Of a stretch of DNA of 64,000 bases, positions 16,331-25,106 are shown in pieces; the stretch's first letter is position 1; the number at the start of each line of letters is the position of its first letter. Position numbers and translations under genes: made by a program. The notes under the pieces were generated by a model. It searched no databases, was not told the origin of the DNA, and saw only the letters and a program-made list of their open reading frames with translations. Source of the stretch: Oscillospiraceae bacterium (GTDB lineage Bacteria; Bacillota; Clostridia; Oscillospirales; Ruminococcaceae). The stretch is from positions 70,758 to 134,757 of the forward strand of contig JAGZUF010000004.1 of assembly GCA_018380115.1 (NCBI GenBank), written 5' to 3'.

Positions 16331-17776
16331 TCACACGCCCTGCGCCGGGGCTGCGTGCAGGATGTCGTCCAGTTCGATGATACCCAGCGCATAGATGCGC
16401 ACAGCATCCATCAGGCAGCCGATGTGCTGGCTCTCATCCGGCTGGTGGGCATCGCCGTGCCCCGGGCCGTAAGGCATCATGGATGGTTCTTTCGCATTGC
16501 CTGGGCCAAAGGCCACCGAATTGGGCACCTTACTGGCATAGGTGCCCCCCGCCAGCACATAGGGCTTTTTGTGTTCGCCCGTCACTGCGTTAAACACTTC
16601 CGTCAGGCGCTGCGCCACCGGGTGGTCGCCCGGGATGTAGTGAGAGTCCGTTGCTTCGTGCACCTCAAAACGCCAGCCGGCCGCTTCCACACTGGAGGCG
16701 ATTAGGGGCAGCACTCTGGCCTTTTTATCGGTGACGCTGTAGCGGGAATCCAGCGTTACGCGCAGGGCGCCGCCCTGTGTGCGCACCACGCCGGGAATCA
16801 GCGTCGTTTTACCCGACGCCTCGTCCTCATACTGGATTCCGAATCCCTCGCCGTAATAGGTGCCAAAGGCCATTTTGATATATTCCACGGCCCTGGCCTC
16901 GCGCCCCTCCAAAAGCCCGGCATCAGCCAGGAAGGCCGCCAGACGGTGTATGGCATTCACTGCTTTGAACGGTTCGGAAGCATGGGCGGACACCCCCTGC
17001 GCTTCCACCACAAGGTCTGCTCCGTCCTCCCGCACGGCGATGCCTTCAAACGATGCAGCCGCAGCGCGCACGGTCTGGGCCTGCGCTGCGCGGCCGGGCA
17101 GCACGGCGGCACAGGCATCAGGTATGATATTCGGCGCCTGGCCACCCTCCATGCGAAGCTTTTCCGTGTTTATCTCCATCACAACATCACCGCACACACG
17201 CCCTTTTTCGCCATGCGCTACCGGGAAATAGCAGTCGGTGACCACCGAAAAATCCGGCAGGGGGCAGTTTTTCACTACATACACCATGTCAGACATCCCG
17301 CACTCCTCATCACTGCCCATCAGGATGCGCAGCGATGAACGAAGCGGCACGCCCAGCGCGCGCACACAATTCACCGCCATCAGCGCAGCGGCAAAGCCGG
17401 CCTTGTTGTCGCGGGAGCCCCGCCCCACCACAAACCCGTCCCTCTCAATTCCCGTGAAGGGGTCAGAGCTCCATCCGTCACTGACGGGCACCACATCCAA
17501 ATGGGCAATAAACCCGATTTCTTTATCACCGCTGCCGCACCGGGCGCTGGCTGCATAGTTGTCATAGCACTCTGTCTGCATGCCGTAGCGGCGGCACACC
17601 TCCATGCCCTTTTCCAGCGCCCTTGCGCAATTCTCTCCAAAGGGCATGCCGGGCAGGGCAGGGCCTTTCACACTGGGCACAGCAATCATTTCAATCAGGA
17701 TATCCACCAGTTCCTGGCGGTGTTCCCGCACATATTTCTCAATTTCCGCCGCATATTTTTCAGAAGCTTGCGTCAT
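16331..17776 (-). CDS. M20 family dipeptidase (PepV/Sapep type)
   Basis: About 481 residues, a zinc dipeptidase of the PepV/Sapep group. Metal and catalytic motifs: HLDVVPV near residue 80, GRGSRDNKAG near 112, DEECG near 148, and GDAHQPDES near 445. An inserted lid or dimer region runs about 175-380. The ATG at 17776 has GGGAGG seven bases upstream. It follows the OppF gene by about 60 bases in the same direction, so imported peptides are probably cut by it in the cytoplasm. Confidence 0.85.
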   Translation of the reverse strand: MTQASEKYAAEIEKYVREHRQELVDILIEMIAVPSVKGPALPGMPFGENCARALEKGMEVCRRYGMQTECYDNYAASARCGSGDKEIGFIAHLDVVPVSDGWSSDPFTGIERDGFVVGRGSRDNKAGFAAALMAVNCVRALGVPLRSSLRILMGSDEECGMSDMVYVVKNCPLPDFSVVTDCYFPVAHGEKGRVCGDVVMEINTEKLRMEGGQAPNIIPDACAAVLPGRAAQAQTVRAAAASFEGIAVREDGADLVVEAQGVSAHASEPFKAVNAIHRLAAFLADAGLLEGREARAVEYIKMAFGTYYGEGFGIQYEDEASGKTTLIPGVVRTQGGALRVTLDSRYSVTDKKARVLPLIASSVEAAGWRFEVHEATDSHYIPGDHPVAQRLTEVFNAVTGEHKKPYVLAGGTYASKVPNSVAFGPGNAKEPSMMPYGPGHGDAHQPDESQHIGCLMDAVRIYALGIIELDDILHAAPAQGV

Positions 17777-17838
17777 CTCAAAACCTCCCGTTCCTGTTCC
17801 GGCGGGGGGCATGTCCCCCTGCCGCATAAGCGCGCCCT

Positions 17839-18852
17839 TCACCGCCCGGCATCTGCCACAAGCGGAAAATGGCAGCATACATAATGGCCCGGCAGAGCCT
17901 CCTTTAATTCCGGCTCCCTTTCCTGGCAGACAGCCTGCGCATATTTGCAGCGGGCGCAGAACCGGCAGCCCTTGGGCAGATGCAAGGGACTGGGAAGGTC
18001 GCCCTCCAGAATGGGTTTGTCCTCTGTGTCGCGCTTTGTGGGGTCCTCCACAGGTATGGCAGACAGCAGTCCTTCCGTATAGGGGTGCAGGGTGTGGGCA
18101 AACAGATCCTGCTCGGGTGCCAGTTCCATAATCTTGCCAAGGTACATCACCGCGATGCGGTCGCTGATATACTGCACCGTCGGCAGGCCATGTGCTATAA
18201 AGATATAGGTGAGGCCCAGTTCTTCCTGCAGGTCTTTCAGCAAGTTGAGTATCTGTGCCTGAATAGATACGTCCAGCGCGGACACCGGCTCGTCGCAGAT
18301 GACAAGCTTCGGCTTCAGTGCCAGGGCCCGGGCAATGCCGATGCGCTGGCGCTGTCCGCCCGAAAACTCATGCGGGTAGCGCGTCTGGTAGCTCTTGTCC
18401 AAGCCCACCAGCTCCATCATATATTCCACATTTTTTCGTATTTCCCTGCCGCTCATTTTCGTCTGGATATGATAGGGCTCGGCAATGATGTCGAACACCT
18501 TCTTCCTGGGGTTCAAAGAAGAGAACGGATCCTGAAACACCATCTGCATCTCGCGGCGCAGGGGCTTGAACTCTCTGGCGCTCATGGCCGTGATGTCATG
18601 CCCATCGAACACAATGCGGCCGCCCGTCTCTTTCAGCAGGCGGATGATGAGGTTTCCTATGGTGGATTTTCCGCAGCCGGATTCCCCCACGATGCCCAGT
18701 GTCTCGCCCTGGCGCAGCTGAAAGCTGACGCCATCTACTGCATGGACGTACTGCCTGTTCTTTTTCAAAAAGCCCCCGCCCGCAGGAAAGGCCATTTTCA
18801 GGTCTTTCACTTCCAGCAGATATTTTTCCTGTGCCGCCTGCGTTTCACACAT
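17839..18852 (-). CDS. oppF: Peptide ABC transporter ATPase OppF-like
   Basis: About 337 residues. Walker A is GESGCGKS, the signature FSGGQRQR, Walker B LVICDEPVSALD, and a C-terminal oligopeptide ABC domain has a cysteine cluster (CRFCARCKYAQAVC). The ATG overlaps the OppD stop by eight bases. After the H-loop histidine, AHGLPTV replaces the usual AHDLSVV, an unusual change that keeps the histidine itself. It pairs with OppD to power peptide uptake. Confidence 0.88.
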   Translation of the reverse strand: MCETQAAQEKYLLEVKDLKMAFPAGGGFLKKNRQYVHAVDGVSFQLRQGETLGIVGESGCGKSTIGNLIIRLLKETGGRIVFDGHDITAMSAREFKPLRREMQMVFQDPFSSLNPRKKVFDIIAEPYHIQTKMSGREIRKNVEYMMELVGLDKSYQTRYPHEFSGGQRQRIGIARALALKPKLVICDEPVSALDVSIQAQILNLLKDLQEELGLTYIFIAHGLPTVQYISDRIAVMYLGKIMELAPEQDLFAHTLHPYTEGLLSAIPVEDPTKRDTEDKPILEGDLPSPLHLPKGCRFCARCKYAQAVCQEREPELKEALPGHYVCCHFPLVADAGR

Positions 18853-19843
18853 GGGCCTCGCCCCCTTTCTGTTCACAGCCGCCCGCATACAGCAGGCAGC
18901 GCACATTGCGCCCCTCATATTCCACCAGCGGGGGCACAGCCTCGCGGCAAGCCTTGGTAGCGTACGGGCAGCGCGGGTGGAACCGGCATCCGGCCACCAT
19001 CTGCGACAGCGGCGGCACCGTGCCCGGTATGGTGGGCAGGCGTCTGCGCTTGTCACCCAGCCGGATGGTGCTGTTGATCAGCCCCTCCGTATACGGGTGC
19101 AGGGGTTTTCGAAACAAATCATATACACTTGCCTGCTCTACAATTTCGCCCGCATACATCACGGCCACACGGTCTGCCATCTCTGCCACCACGCTCAAAT
19201 CGTGCGTAATGAGAATAACTGCTGTGCCAAGCTCGCGGCGAAGGTCTTTCATCAATTTCAATATCTGCTTTTGTATGGTCACATCCAGAGCCGTAGTGGG
19301 CTCGTCGGCAATCAGCAGCTTGGGCCTGCACGAAAGCGCCATAGCAATCATCACGCGCTGGCGCATGCCGCCGCTGAGCGCCGCCGGGTAACGGCCGTAT
19401 ACGCTCTCCGGGTCCGGAATTCCCACAAAGCGCAGCATATCTATGCTCATCTGCTTTGCCTGCGCGCGGCCCGCCTTTTGGTGCAGGCGAAACACTTCAT
19501 CCATCTGGTTGCCCACTGTAAACAACGGGTTCAGCGAAGTAAGCGGCTCTTGAAATATCATGGACATCTTGTTGCCGCGCAACTCGCGCAGCTTGTCCTC
19601 CTTCATGCGGCTGATGTCCTGCCCGTCCAGTAGAATGGCGCCGGCACTGACGACGCCGGGTTTTTCCACAAGGCCCATGATGGAAAGACTGGTGAGGCTT
19701 TTGCCGCAGCCGCTCTCGCCCACAATGCAAAACACCTCGCCCTCCATCACTTCGAGCGACACGCCCTGAACGGCAGTTTGCATTCCTTCCATGGTTTTGA
19801 ACTTTACGCTGAGGTCATCCACTTTCAACAATGCTTTTTTCAT
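18845..19843 (-). CDS. oppD: Peptide ABC transporter ATPase OppD-like
   Basis: 332 residues with Walker A GESGCGKS near 43, signature LSGGMRQR, Walker B LLIADEPTTALD and H-loop ITHDLSVV. A C-terminal oligopeptide-binding-type domain has CRFHPRCPYATKAC, the pattern that can hold an Fe-S cluster in related Dpp/Opp ATPases. GGGGTGGTC precedes its start, and it overlaps OppF. It is the fourth gene of the leftward oppABCDF-dipeptidase operon. Confidence 0.9.
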   Translation of the reverse strand: MKKALLKVDDLSVKFKTMEGMQTAVQGVSLEVMEGEVFCIVGESGCGKSLTSLSIMGLVEKPGVVSAGAILLDGQDISRMKEDKLRELRGNKMSMIFQEPLTSLNPLFTVGNQMDEVFRLHQKAGRAQAKQMSIDMLRFVGIPDPESVYGRYPAALSGGMRQRVMIAMALSCRPKLLIADEPTTALDVTIQKQILKLMKDLRRELGTAVILITHDLSVVAEMADRVAVMYAGEIVEQASVYDLFRKPLHPYTEGLINSTIRLGDKRRRLPTIPGTVPPLSQMVAGCRFHPRCPYATKACREAVPPLVEYEGRNVRCLLYAGGCEQKGGEAHV

Positions 19844-19855
19844 GTGACCACCCCT

Positions 19856-20719
19856 TTACAAGCCCTTGTTGTGGGGGTCCAGCACGTCCCGCAGCCAGTT
19901 GCCCAGGAACGTGATGCCCAGAATGGCGACCGTGATCATGATGCCGGGGAATGTGGCCACCCACCAGTGTGTGGCCAGCAGCACACGCCCATCGCTGAGC
20001 ATGCCGCCCCACGAGATAAGCGGCGCCTGAATGCCCACGCCCAGAAAGCTGAGCGAGGCTTCTGTAATGATGCTGCCCGCCACGCTCATTGTGGACACTA
20101 CAATAAAGGACGGCCACACATTCGGCAGAATATGATGAAAAATAATATGCCATGAGGACGCGCCCAGCGTCTTGGAAGCGCGCACAAATTCTTTTTCCTT
20201 CAGCCGCAGCACTTCCGAACGGATAAGGCGGGCGTACTGCACCCACGAAATAGCGGCAATCACCATCACCAGCGTGGCGATGCCGGAGCTTTTGAACACC
20301 ATCAGCGTCACCAGGGCCAGCAAAATGCCTGGAATGGCGTAAAAGGCATCGGCCACGCGCATGATGATATGGTCGGCCGCACCGCCGTAATAACCGGACA
20401 CAAGCCCCAGCACCATGCCCACGGCCCCGCTCATCAGCGTGGCCAGAATGCCCACTACCAGCGAGATCTGCGAGCCGTACAGCATGCGGGAAAGAATGTC
20501 GCGGCCCAAATTGTCCGTTCCCAGAATGTGGTTCCAATCACCGCCGTCCATCCACGCAGGCGGCTTCGTCATGTTCATCAGGTCCATGGCATTGGGGTCG
20601 TGCGGGGCCAGCTGGGCGGCAAACACCGCACACAGGCAGATAAGTATCACAATGATCATACCTGCCGTACCCGTGCTGCTGCGGAACAGCAGCTTAAAAA
20701 ATCGCTTGGTTTTTTTCAT
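19856..20719 (-). CDS. oppC: Peptide ABC transporter permease OppC-like
   Basis: About 287 residues with an N-terminal helix (residues about 20-40), the OppC_N segment LGTDNLGRDILSRMLYG, and about five more helices. The EAA loop reads EFVRASKTLGASSWHIIFHH. The ATG at 20719 is chosen because the upstream GTG is only four bases from the G-rich ribosome site. It forms the membrane channel with OppB. Confidence 0.9.
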   Translation of the reverse strand: MKKTKRFFKLLFRSSTGTAGMIIVILICLCAVFAAQLAPHDPNAMDLMNMTKPPAWMDGGDWNHILGTDNLGRDILSRMLYGSQISLVVGILATLMSGAVGMVLGLVSGYYGGAADHIIMRVADAFYAIPGILLALVTLMVFKSSGIATLVMVIAAISWVQYARLIRSEVLRLKEKEFVRASKTLGASSWHIIFHHILPNVWPSFIVVSTMSVAGSIITEASLSFLGVGIQAPLISWGGMLSDGRVLLATHWWVATFPGIMITVAILGITFLGNWLRDVLDPHNKGL

Positions 20720-20735
20720 GCCCACTGCGCCCCCT

Positions 20736-21653
20736 TTACTGGTATTTGATGGTTGGATCTATCAGGCAATAGGCGATGTCTGAAATAAGGTTTGCCAGAA
20801 TAGTGATAAACGCTACCGCCATCACGCCCGCCTGCACCACCGTCATATCCAGGTTCGCCACGCCGCGGTAAATGAGCATGCCCAGGCCCGGCCATGCAAA
20901 AATGGTCTCTGTAATCAGCGCGCCGCCAATCAGAGTGGGAAGCTGCATGGCGATAATGGTGATGACCGGCACCAGTGTATTTTTGAAGGCATGCTTGAAG
21001 ATAACCGTTGCTCCGCTCAGGCCCTTGCTGCGGGCCGTGCGGATATAATCCTGCTGCATCACTTCTATCATGTTGGAGCGCACAAGCGGAATGATTTTGG
21101 ACGCCGTGAGCACCGTGAGCGTGGCTGCAGGCAGCACCAGATTTTTCCACGAGCCGGAACCGGATACCGGCAGCACATTCAAGTTCACCGCGAATACCAG
21201 AATGAGCATGATGGCAACCCAGAACCCCGGCATTGCCTGGCCCAGCGCCGCAAAGCCGTTCACCAGCAAATCAAATGGTGTGTTGCGGAAATGCGCCGCA
21301 GCAACGCCAAGCACAATGCCCACCAGCACCGATGCCACCAGTGACACGCCCGCCAGCTGCAGCGAATACGGCATGCGCTCCAGCACAAGGCTCAGGGCGT
21401 CCTGATTATATTGATACGAGGTGCCAAAATCGCCCCGCAGCAAATTGCCTATGTAAATAAAGAACTGCTCGTAGAAGGGCTTATCCAGCCCTAGAGCTTC
21501 TCTGAGAGCAGCTTTTGCCTGCTCGCCCGCCTCGGGCGGCAGCATCAGGGCAACAGGGTCACCCGCCACATATACCAGGCAAAAGATGATCAGCGTCAGA
21601 ATCAAAAGCACAGGAATGATCTGCACGATCCGTTTCAGCAAATATCTACCCAT
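20736..21653 (-). CDS. oppB: Peptide ABC transporter permease OppB-like
   Basis: 305 residues. The first helix is at residues 9-31; the family segment GLDKPFYEQFFIYIGNLLRGDFG follows, then five helices. The EAA loop is DYIRTARSKGLSGATVIFKHA. AAAGGAGA precedes the ATG at 21653. It lies 84 bases after the binding-protein gene, with a terminator-like hairpin between them. Confidence 0.9.
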   Translation of the reverse strand: MGRYLLKRIVQIIPVLLILTLIIFCLVYVAGDPVALMLPPEAGEQAKAALREALGLDKPFYEQFFIYIGNLLRGDFGTSYQYNQDALSLVLERMPYSLQLAGVSLVASVLVGIVLGVAAAHFRNTPFDLLVNGFAALGQAMPGFWVAIMLILVFAVNLNVLPVSGSGSWKNLVLPAATLTVLTASKIIPLVRSNMIEVMQQDYIRTARSKGLSGATVIFKHAFKNTLVPVITIIAMQLPTLIGGALITETIFAWPGLGMLIYRGVANLDMTVVQAGVMAVAFITILANLISDIAYCLIDPTIKYQ

Positions 21654-21674
21654 GGAAGAATCTCCTTTTATTCA

Positions 21675-21715
21675 AAAAGAAGGCGCACCGGCACTGGCCC
21701 GATGCGCCTCCTTTT
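21675..21715 (-). terminator. Intra-operon attenuator between oppA and oppB
   Basis: Leftward, AGGCGCA and TGCGCCT (21681-21687 and 21703-21709) pair, extended by AAAAG with CTTTT across one mismatch, and the transcript continues with CTTTTTG. Such a leaky terminator gives more binding protein than permease. Confidence 0.7.
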
Positions 21716-21736
21716 GCGGTTGCGTTGCAGACACCG

Positions 21737-23311
21737 TTATTTCAGCGTAATGCGGTCCACATAGAACATTTCGTCAATGCGGGGCGTGAAATTGATATCA
21801 GAACTGATACCATAAGGCACTTTCAAATGGATGAACGGGGCCTGTACGCATTCGTCCACGAAAATCATCTGCTGCATTTCAATCAGCTGTTCACGGCGGC
21901 TGTCCGGATCCATATTGTTCAGCGCTTCCAGATACAGCTCGTCATATTCACTAGAGCTGTAGCAGCTGATAGGCGTGCAGTTTTCCGTGCGGTATTCGTT
22001 CATTCCGTACGAAGCATCGAAGAAATCGTCGCCGTAGGCAATCAGTGCCATGCCGTTGAATTCACCGGCATTAAATTTGTTGATATAAGCGCTCCATTCC
22101 AGCACGTTTACCTTCACATTCAGGCCCACCTGCTGCAGCATGCCTGCCACCACATTGCCCACATCGGCATCCATCAGATAACGGCCGGTGGGCACCAGCA
22201 GCTCGATTTCTTCCCCATTGTAGCCAGAGGACGCCACCAGTTCCTTTGCCTTTTCCGGGTCATATTTGTTTATGCCGTACAGGCTTTCGTCCTGGCCGAA
22301 CACACCCGGGGCAATGCGGGTATAGCAGGGGGTGCCCGCGCCCTTCAGCACGGTGTCAATAATTGTCTGGGCATCCAGCGCATAGGCCACCGCCTCGCGC
22401 ACCTGCTTGTTCTGCGTGGGGGTGCTGTCCCACTTCATTATCACATTGTAAATACGTGTGCCGTTGCCAAGCACCATCTCGGTGTTCTCGCCTTCATCGA
22501 TGCGCTCCCACTCGTTGGTAGGCACGTTCACAATGATGTCCACATTGCCGGTAAGCAGCTCCGCCACGCGGGTGGACGCCTCAGGAATGGCGCGGAAGCG
22601 CACTTCATCCCAGTACGGCGTACCGCCGAAGTAATCGTCATAGCGCTCCAGCACCACAACGTCGTCCTTCACCCATTCCTTGAACTTGTAGGGGCCGCAG
22701 CCAATTGGGTTTTCCAGATAATAGTCAAGGCCGTTTTCTTCAATATACTTAGAGGGCATCATCTGACTGCCGTTTTTTGAAAGAAGCGACAGCATAGTGG
22801 GGTACGGGCCGTCTGTGATGATGCGCACCGTATAGTCATCCACAACCTGCACTTCTTTGATAACAGAGAAGATATGGTTTTCTGCCAGAGACTCATCCGT
22901 GGCTACGCGCTCCAGCGTCCACTTCACATCTGCCGCCGTAAACGGGTCGCCGTTATGCCATGTGACATCGTCGCGCAGCTTGAACTCCCATGTAGAGTCA
23001 TCGATCGTTTCGTAACTCTCGGCCAGCACACACACCCAAGAGTTATCCTCATCGGCACGCTCCACCAGGCCATGGCTGAAATTGCCCAGCACCGCGCCAG
23101 TAACGCCGTTATTGTGATTCTGCATGTCGAAGGTGGTGATATCGCCGCCCTGGGCAATCGTCAGCACCTTGCGGCCATCATCCTGCGCCGGCGCCGAAGC
23201 AGTGGCAGAGGCACTGCCGGGCGCCTGCGAAGAGCTTGGGGCGCTGCATCCTGCCAGCGACATCGCCAGCATTGCCGCAGCCAGCACAGCGGCTGCAAAT
23301 TTTCTTTTCAT
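21737..23311 (-). CDS. oppA: Peptide-binding lipoprotein OppA/DppA-like (SBP family 5)
   Basis: 524 residues. Signal peptide with lipobox LAMSLAGC puts the acylated cysteine at about residue 22; a serine/alanine-rich linker follows. SBP_bac_5 landmarks are LAESYETIDDSTWEFKLRDDVTWHNGDPFTAADVKWTLERV and NPIGCGPYKFKEW. AGGAGGAAGATGACCG precedes the ATG. It is the first gene of the operon and faces the amidohydrolase across a 456-bp AT-rich regulatory region. Its ligand is probably a short or modified peptide; the neighbours suggest a glycated one, but that is inference. Confidence 0.9.
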   Translation of the reverse strand: MKRKFAAAVLAAAMLAMSLAGCSAPSSSQAPGSASATASAPAQDDGRKVLTIAQGGDITTFDMQNHNNGVTGAVLGNFSHGLVERADEDNSWVCVLAESYETIDDSTWEFKLRDDVTWHNGDPFTAADVKWTLERVATDESLAENHIFSVIKEVQVVDDYTVRIITDGPYPTMLSLLSKNGSQMMPSKYIEENGLDYYLENPIGCGPYKFKEWVKDDVVVLERYDDYFGGTPYWDEVRFRAIPEASTRVAELLTGNVDIIVNVPTNEWERIDEGENTEMVLGNGTRIYNVIMKWDSTPTQNKQVREAVAYALDAQTIIDTVLKGAGTPCYTRIAPGVFGQDESLYGINKYDPEKAKELVASSGYNGEEIELLVPTGRYLMDADVGNVVAGMLQQVGLNVKVNVLEWSAYINKFNAGEFNGMALIAYGDDFFDASYGMNEYRTENCTPISCYSSSEYDELYLEALNNMDPDSRREQLIEMQQMIFVDECVQAPFIHLKVPYGISSDINFTPRIDEMFYVDRITLK

Positions 23312-23392
23312 CGGTCATCTTCCTCCTTATCTTATCGGGGCACTTCCCCGAATAATTGACATTCGGCATTTTTCTTTTAATCTTTTATCAGT

Positions 23393-23435
23393 ATAAGACA
23401 TCTTGATAACAACTTTTGTTTTTTGTATCATACAA
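23393..23435 (-). promoter_or_regulatory. oppA upstream operator sites
   Basis: A 12-of-14 match to TTAAGACATCTTAA at 23393-23406, followed by TAACAAC as at the second copy 270 bases away. A separate perfect palindrome TTGTAT-C-ATACAA is at 23423-23435. The oppA promoter should lie here; TATACT (complement near 23391-23396) is a possible -10, with no good -35. Confidence 0.6.
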
Positions 23436-23633
23436 TACAATTTTATGTATGTCAACAATTATTTTTTGTTCTCTTTGCACTTTGTGCCTTTCAGGCGGAA
23501 TTTCAAGAAAAACTGTGATTTTGCATGATTTTTGCCAAAAAATTTTTACAGTGCCGCTTTTGCATAAAAATTTATCTTTTCTCTTTTCTTTTCATTTCTT
23601 TTGGAATACAACTGCTGAAAAATAAATTTTATA

Positions 23634-23680
23634 TTGACAATCCTCCTCTTCCCCGCTATCTTATATTTAAGACATCTTAA
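23634..23680 (+). promoter_or_regulatory. Amidohydrolase operon promoter and operator
   Basis: TTGACA at 23634-23639, a 17-bp spacer and TATCTT at 23657-23662. A perfect palindrome TTAAGACATCTTAA at 23667-23680 sits at the expected start of transcription. The AT-rich stretch 23436-23633 holds no gene. Confidence 0.75.
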
Positions 23681-23767
23681 TAACAACATTTTGTAATTTA
23701 CCTGCGAATACAGCTTTCCCTTTCGTTCAATATCTTAGAGAAGTTTTAAGAAGTAAGAGGTGTACCC

Positions 23768-24628
23768 ATGGTTATTGACGTACATGTGCATCCCGCATTT
23801 TACGGCCCCATTTGCGAGGACCCTCAGCGTGTGGACACGCGTAAAAAAGTGATGGGATATGACCTGATGAGCCCTTTTCCCCTAGAGCTTGTGGAAAAGC
23901 AGATGGCCTTTGCCGGGGTAGATAAGCTGGTGCTTTTGGGTGAAGACTGTGCCGCAGAGGGCGGCGCGGTGCTTTCTAACGAGGAGGTAAGCAGGCTCGT
24001 CTCACTGGACCCCAGCCGTTTTATTGGCTTTGCCACAGTAGACCCCAGCCGCCCTGATGCTTTGGAGCTTCTTCGCCACGCATTCGGCACGCTGAAGCTG
24101 CGCGGCCTGAAGCTGCATCCGTCCAAGCAGCAGTTCTACCCCAACGACCCAAAGCTGTTCCCCATTTATGAGCTGTGCCTTTCTTACAATGTGCCCATCA
24201 CATTCCACTGCGGCATGTCCTGGCAGCCGAACACCTATCTGAAATACGCCCACCCCTATCTGTTTGAAGACATTGCCGTGCGCTACCCGGAACTGCGCAT
24301 CAATCTGGCGCACTTCGGCTTTCCCTGGGTTTTGGAGACGGCGGCCCTCATCCTGAAATATCCCAATGTCTACGCCGATACCTCGTGCTGTTATATGGAT
24401 TGCCCCGAGCAGTTCTTCGAGCAGCTGTTCTTCAAGCTAATGGGCCCGCTTTGGGTAGAGCATAACCTGGCCGACAAGATAATGTTCGGCTCCAACAATC
24501 CCCGCTTCCGCCCGGCGCGCATCAAGCGCGGGCTGGAATACCAGCCCTTCTCGCCGGAGACTCTGGCCAAAATTTTGGGCGGAAACGCCGTAAAATTCCT
24601 CGGTTTGGAGGTTAAGAGCAATGGTTGA
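23768..24628 (+). CDS. Amidohydrolase-2 family protein
   Basis: 286 residues of the COG2159 TIM-barrel family. HVHPAFYG at the N-terminus supplies the HxH metal motif, LKLHPSKQQ near residue 115 a possible lysine ligand, HCGMS near 142 and AHFGFPW near 178. Where relatives have GSDxP near the C-terminus this protein reads GSNNPR, so the usual catalytic aspartate is an asparagine. AAGAGGTG precedes the ATG. The stop overlaps the YjbQ start by eight bases. Substrate unknown; decarboxylation or hydrolysis are family options. Confidence 0.75.
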   Translation: MVIDVHVHPAFYGPICEDPQRVDTRKKVMGYDLMSPFPLELVEKQMAFAGVDKLVLLGEDCAAEGGAVLSNEEVSRLVSLDPSRFIGFATVDPSRPDALELLRHAFGTLKLRGLKLHPSKQQFYPNDPKLFPIYELCLSYNVPITFHCGMSWQPNTYLKYAHPYLFEDIAVRYPELRINLAHFGFPWVLETAALILKYPNVYADTSCCYMDCPEQFFEQLFFKLMGPLWVEHNLADKIMFGSNNPRFRPARIKRGLEYQPFSPETLAKILGGNAVKFLGLEVKSNG

Positions 24629-25049
24629 ATTTACAAAGGTGAAAAAATGCTCTTCCAAAGAGTTTGAGCTGATCAAAATAACGGATGATGTGCGCCGGTT
24701 CGCGGCGCAGTCCAAAATAAAAAACGGCGTGGTATATGTGATTTTGTCGCATACTACGGCGGGCATCATGGTGAACGAGAGCCTGCCTTGCCTGGAAAAA
24801 GATATTGAAGCTACTCTGGAAGACCTCGTTCCCCTGCACCGGGATTATGCACACTCTCATTTTCTGCCCAGCTATGGCGCCATTGGCGGAAATGCGCCGG
24901 GCCATCTGAAATCCATGCTGGTGGGCAACCATTGCGTCATCCCCCTCATTGACGGCAAGCTTGTGATGGGGATGGCACAGGACGTCTACCTGGCCGAATT
25001 TGACGGCGTGCAGCAGCGCACCTTTTTCATCGAAATCATCGGAGAATGA
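24621..25049 (+). CDS. YjbQ/UPF0047 family protein
   Basis: 142 residues of the YjbQ family, small trimeric proteins annotated as secondary thiamine-phosphate synthase from complementation data. Conserved segments: LSHTTAGIMVNES near 43, HRDYAHSHF near 73, GNAPGHLKSMLVG near 89, and GMAQDVYLAEFDG near 116. It overlaps the amidohydrolase gene, and the two probably act together, though on what is not known. Confidence 0.85.
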   Translation: MVEFTKVKKCSSKEFELIKITDDVRRFAAQSKIKNGVVYVILSHTTAGIMVNESLPCLEKDIEATLEDLVPLHRDYAHSHFLPSYGAIGGNAPGHLKSMLVGNHCVIPLIDGKLVMGMAQDVYLAEFDGVQQRTFFIEIIGE

Positions 25050-25056
25050 ACATACC

Positions 25057-25087
25057 GGCGGCCCTGCCCAGGCGGGGCCGCCTTTTC
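25057..25087 (+). terminator. Hairpin between yjbQ and M24 peptidase
   Basis: GGCGGCCC pairs with GGGCCGCC (25057-25064 and 25075-25082), followed by TTTTC. Only 20 bases remain before the next start, so it may act as a partial terminator within the operon. Confidence 0.7.
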
Positions 25088-25106
25088 TGAACAGGAGGTT
25101 CTTTGC

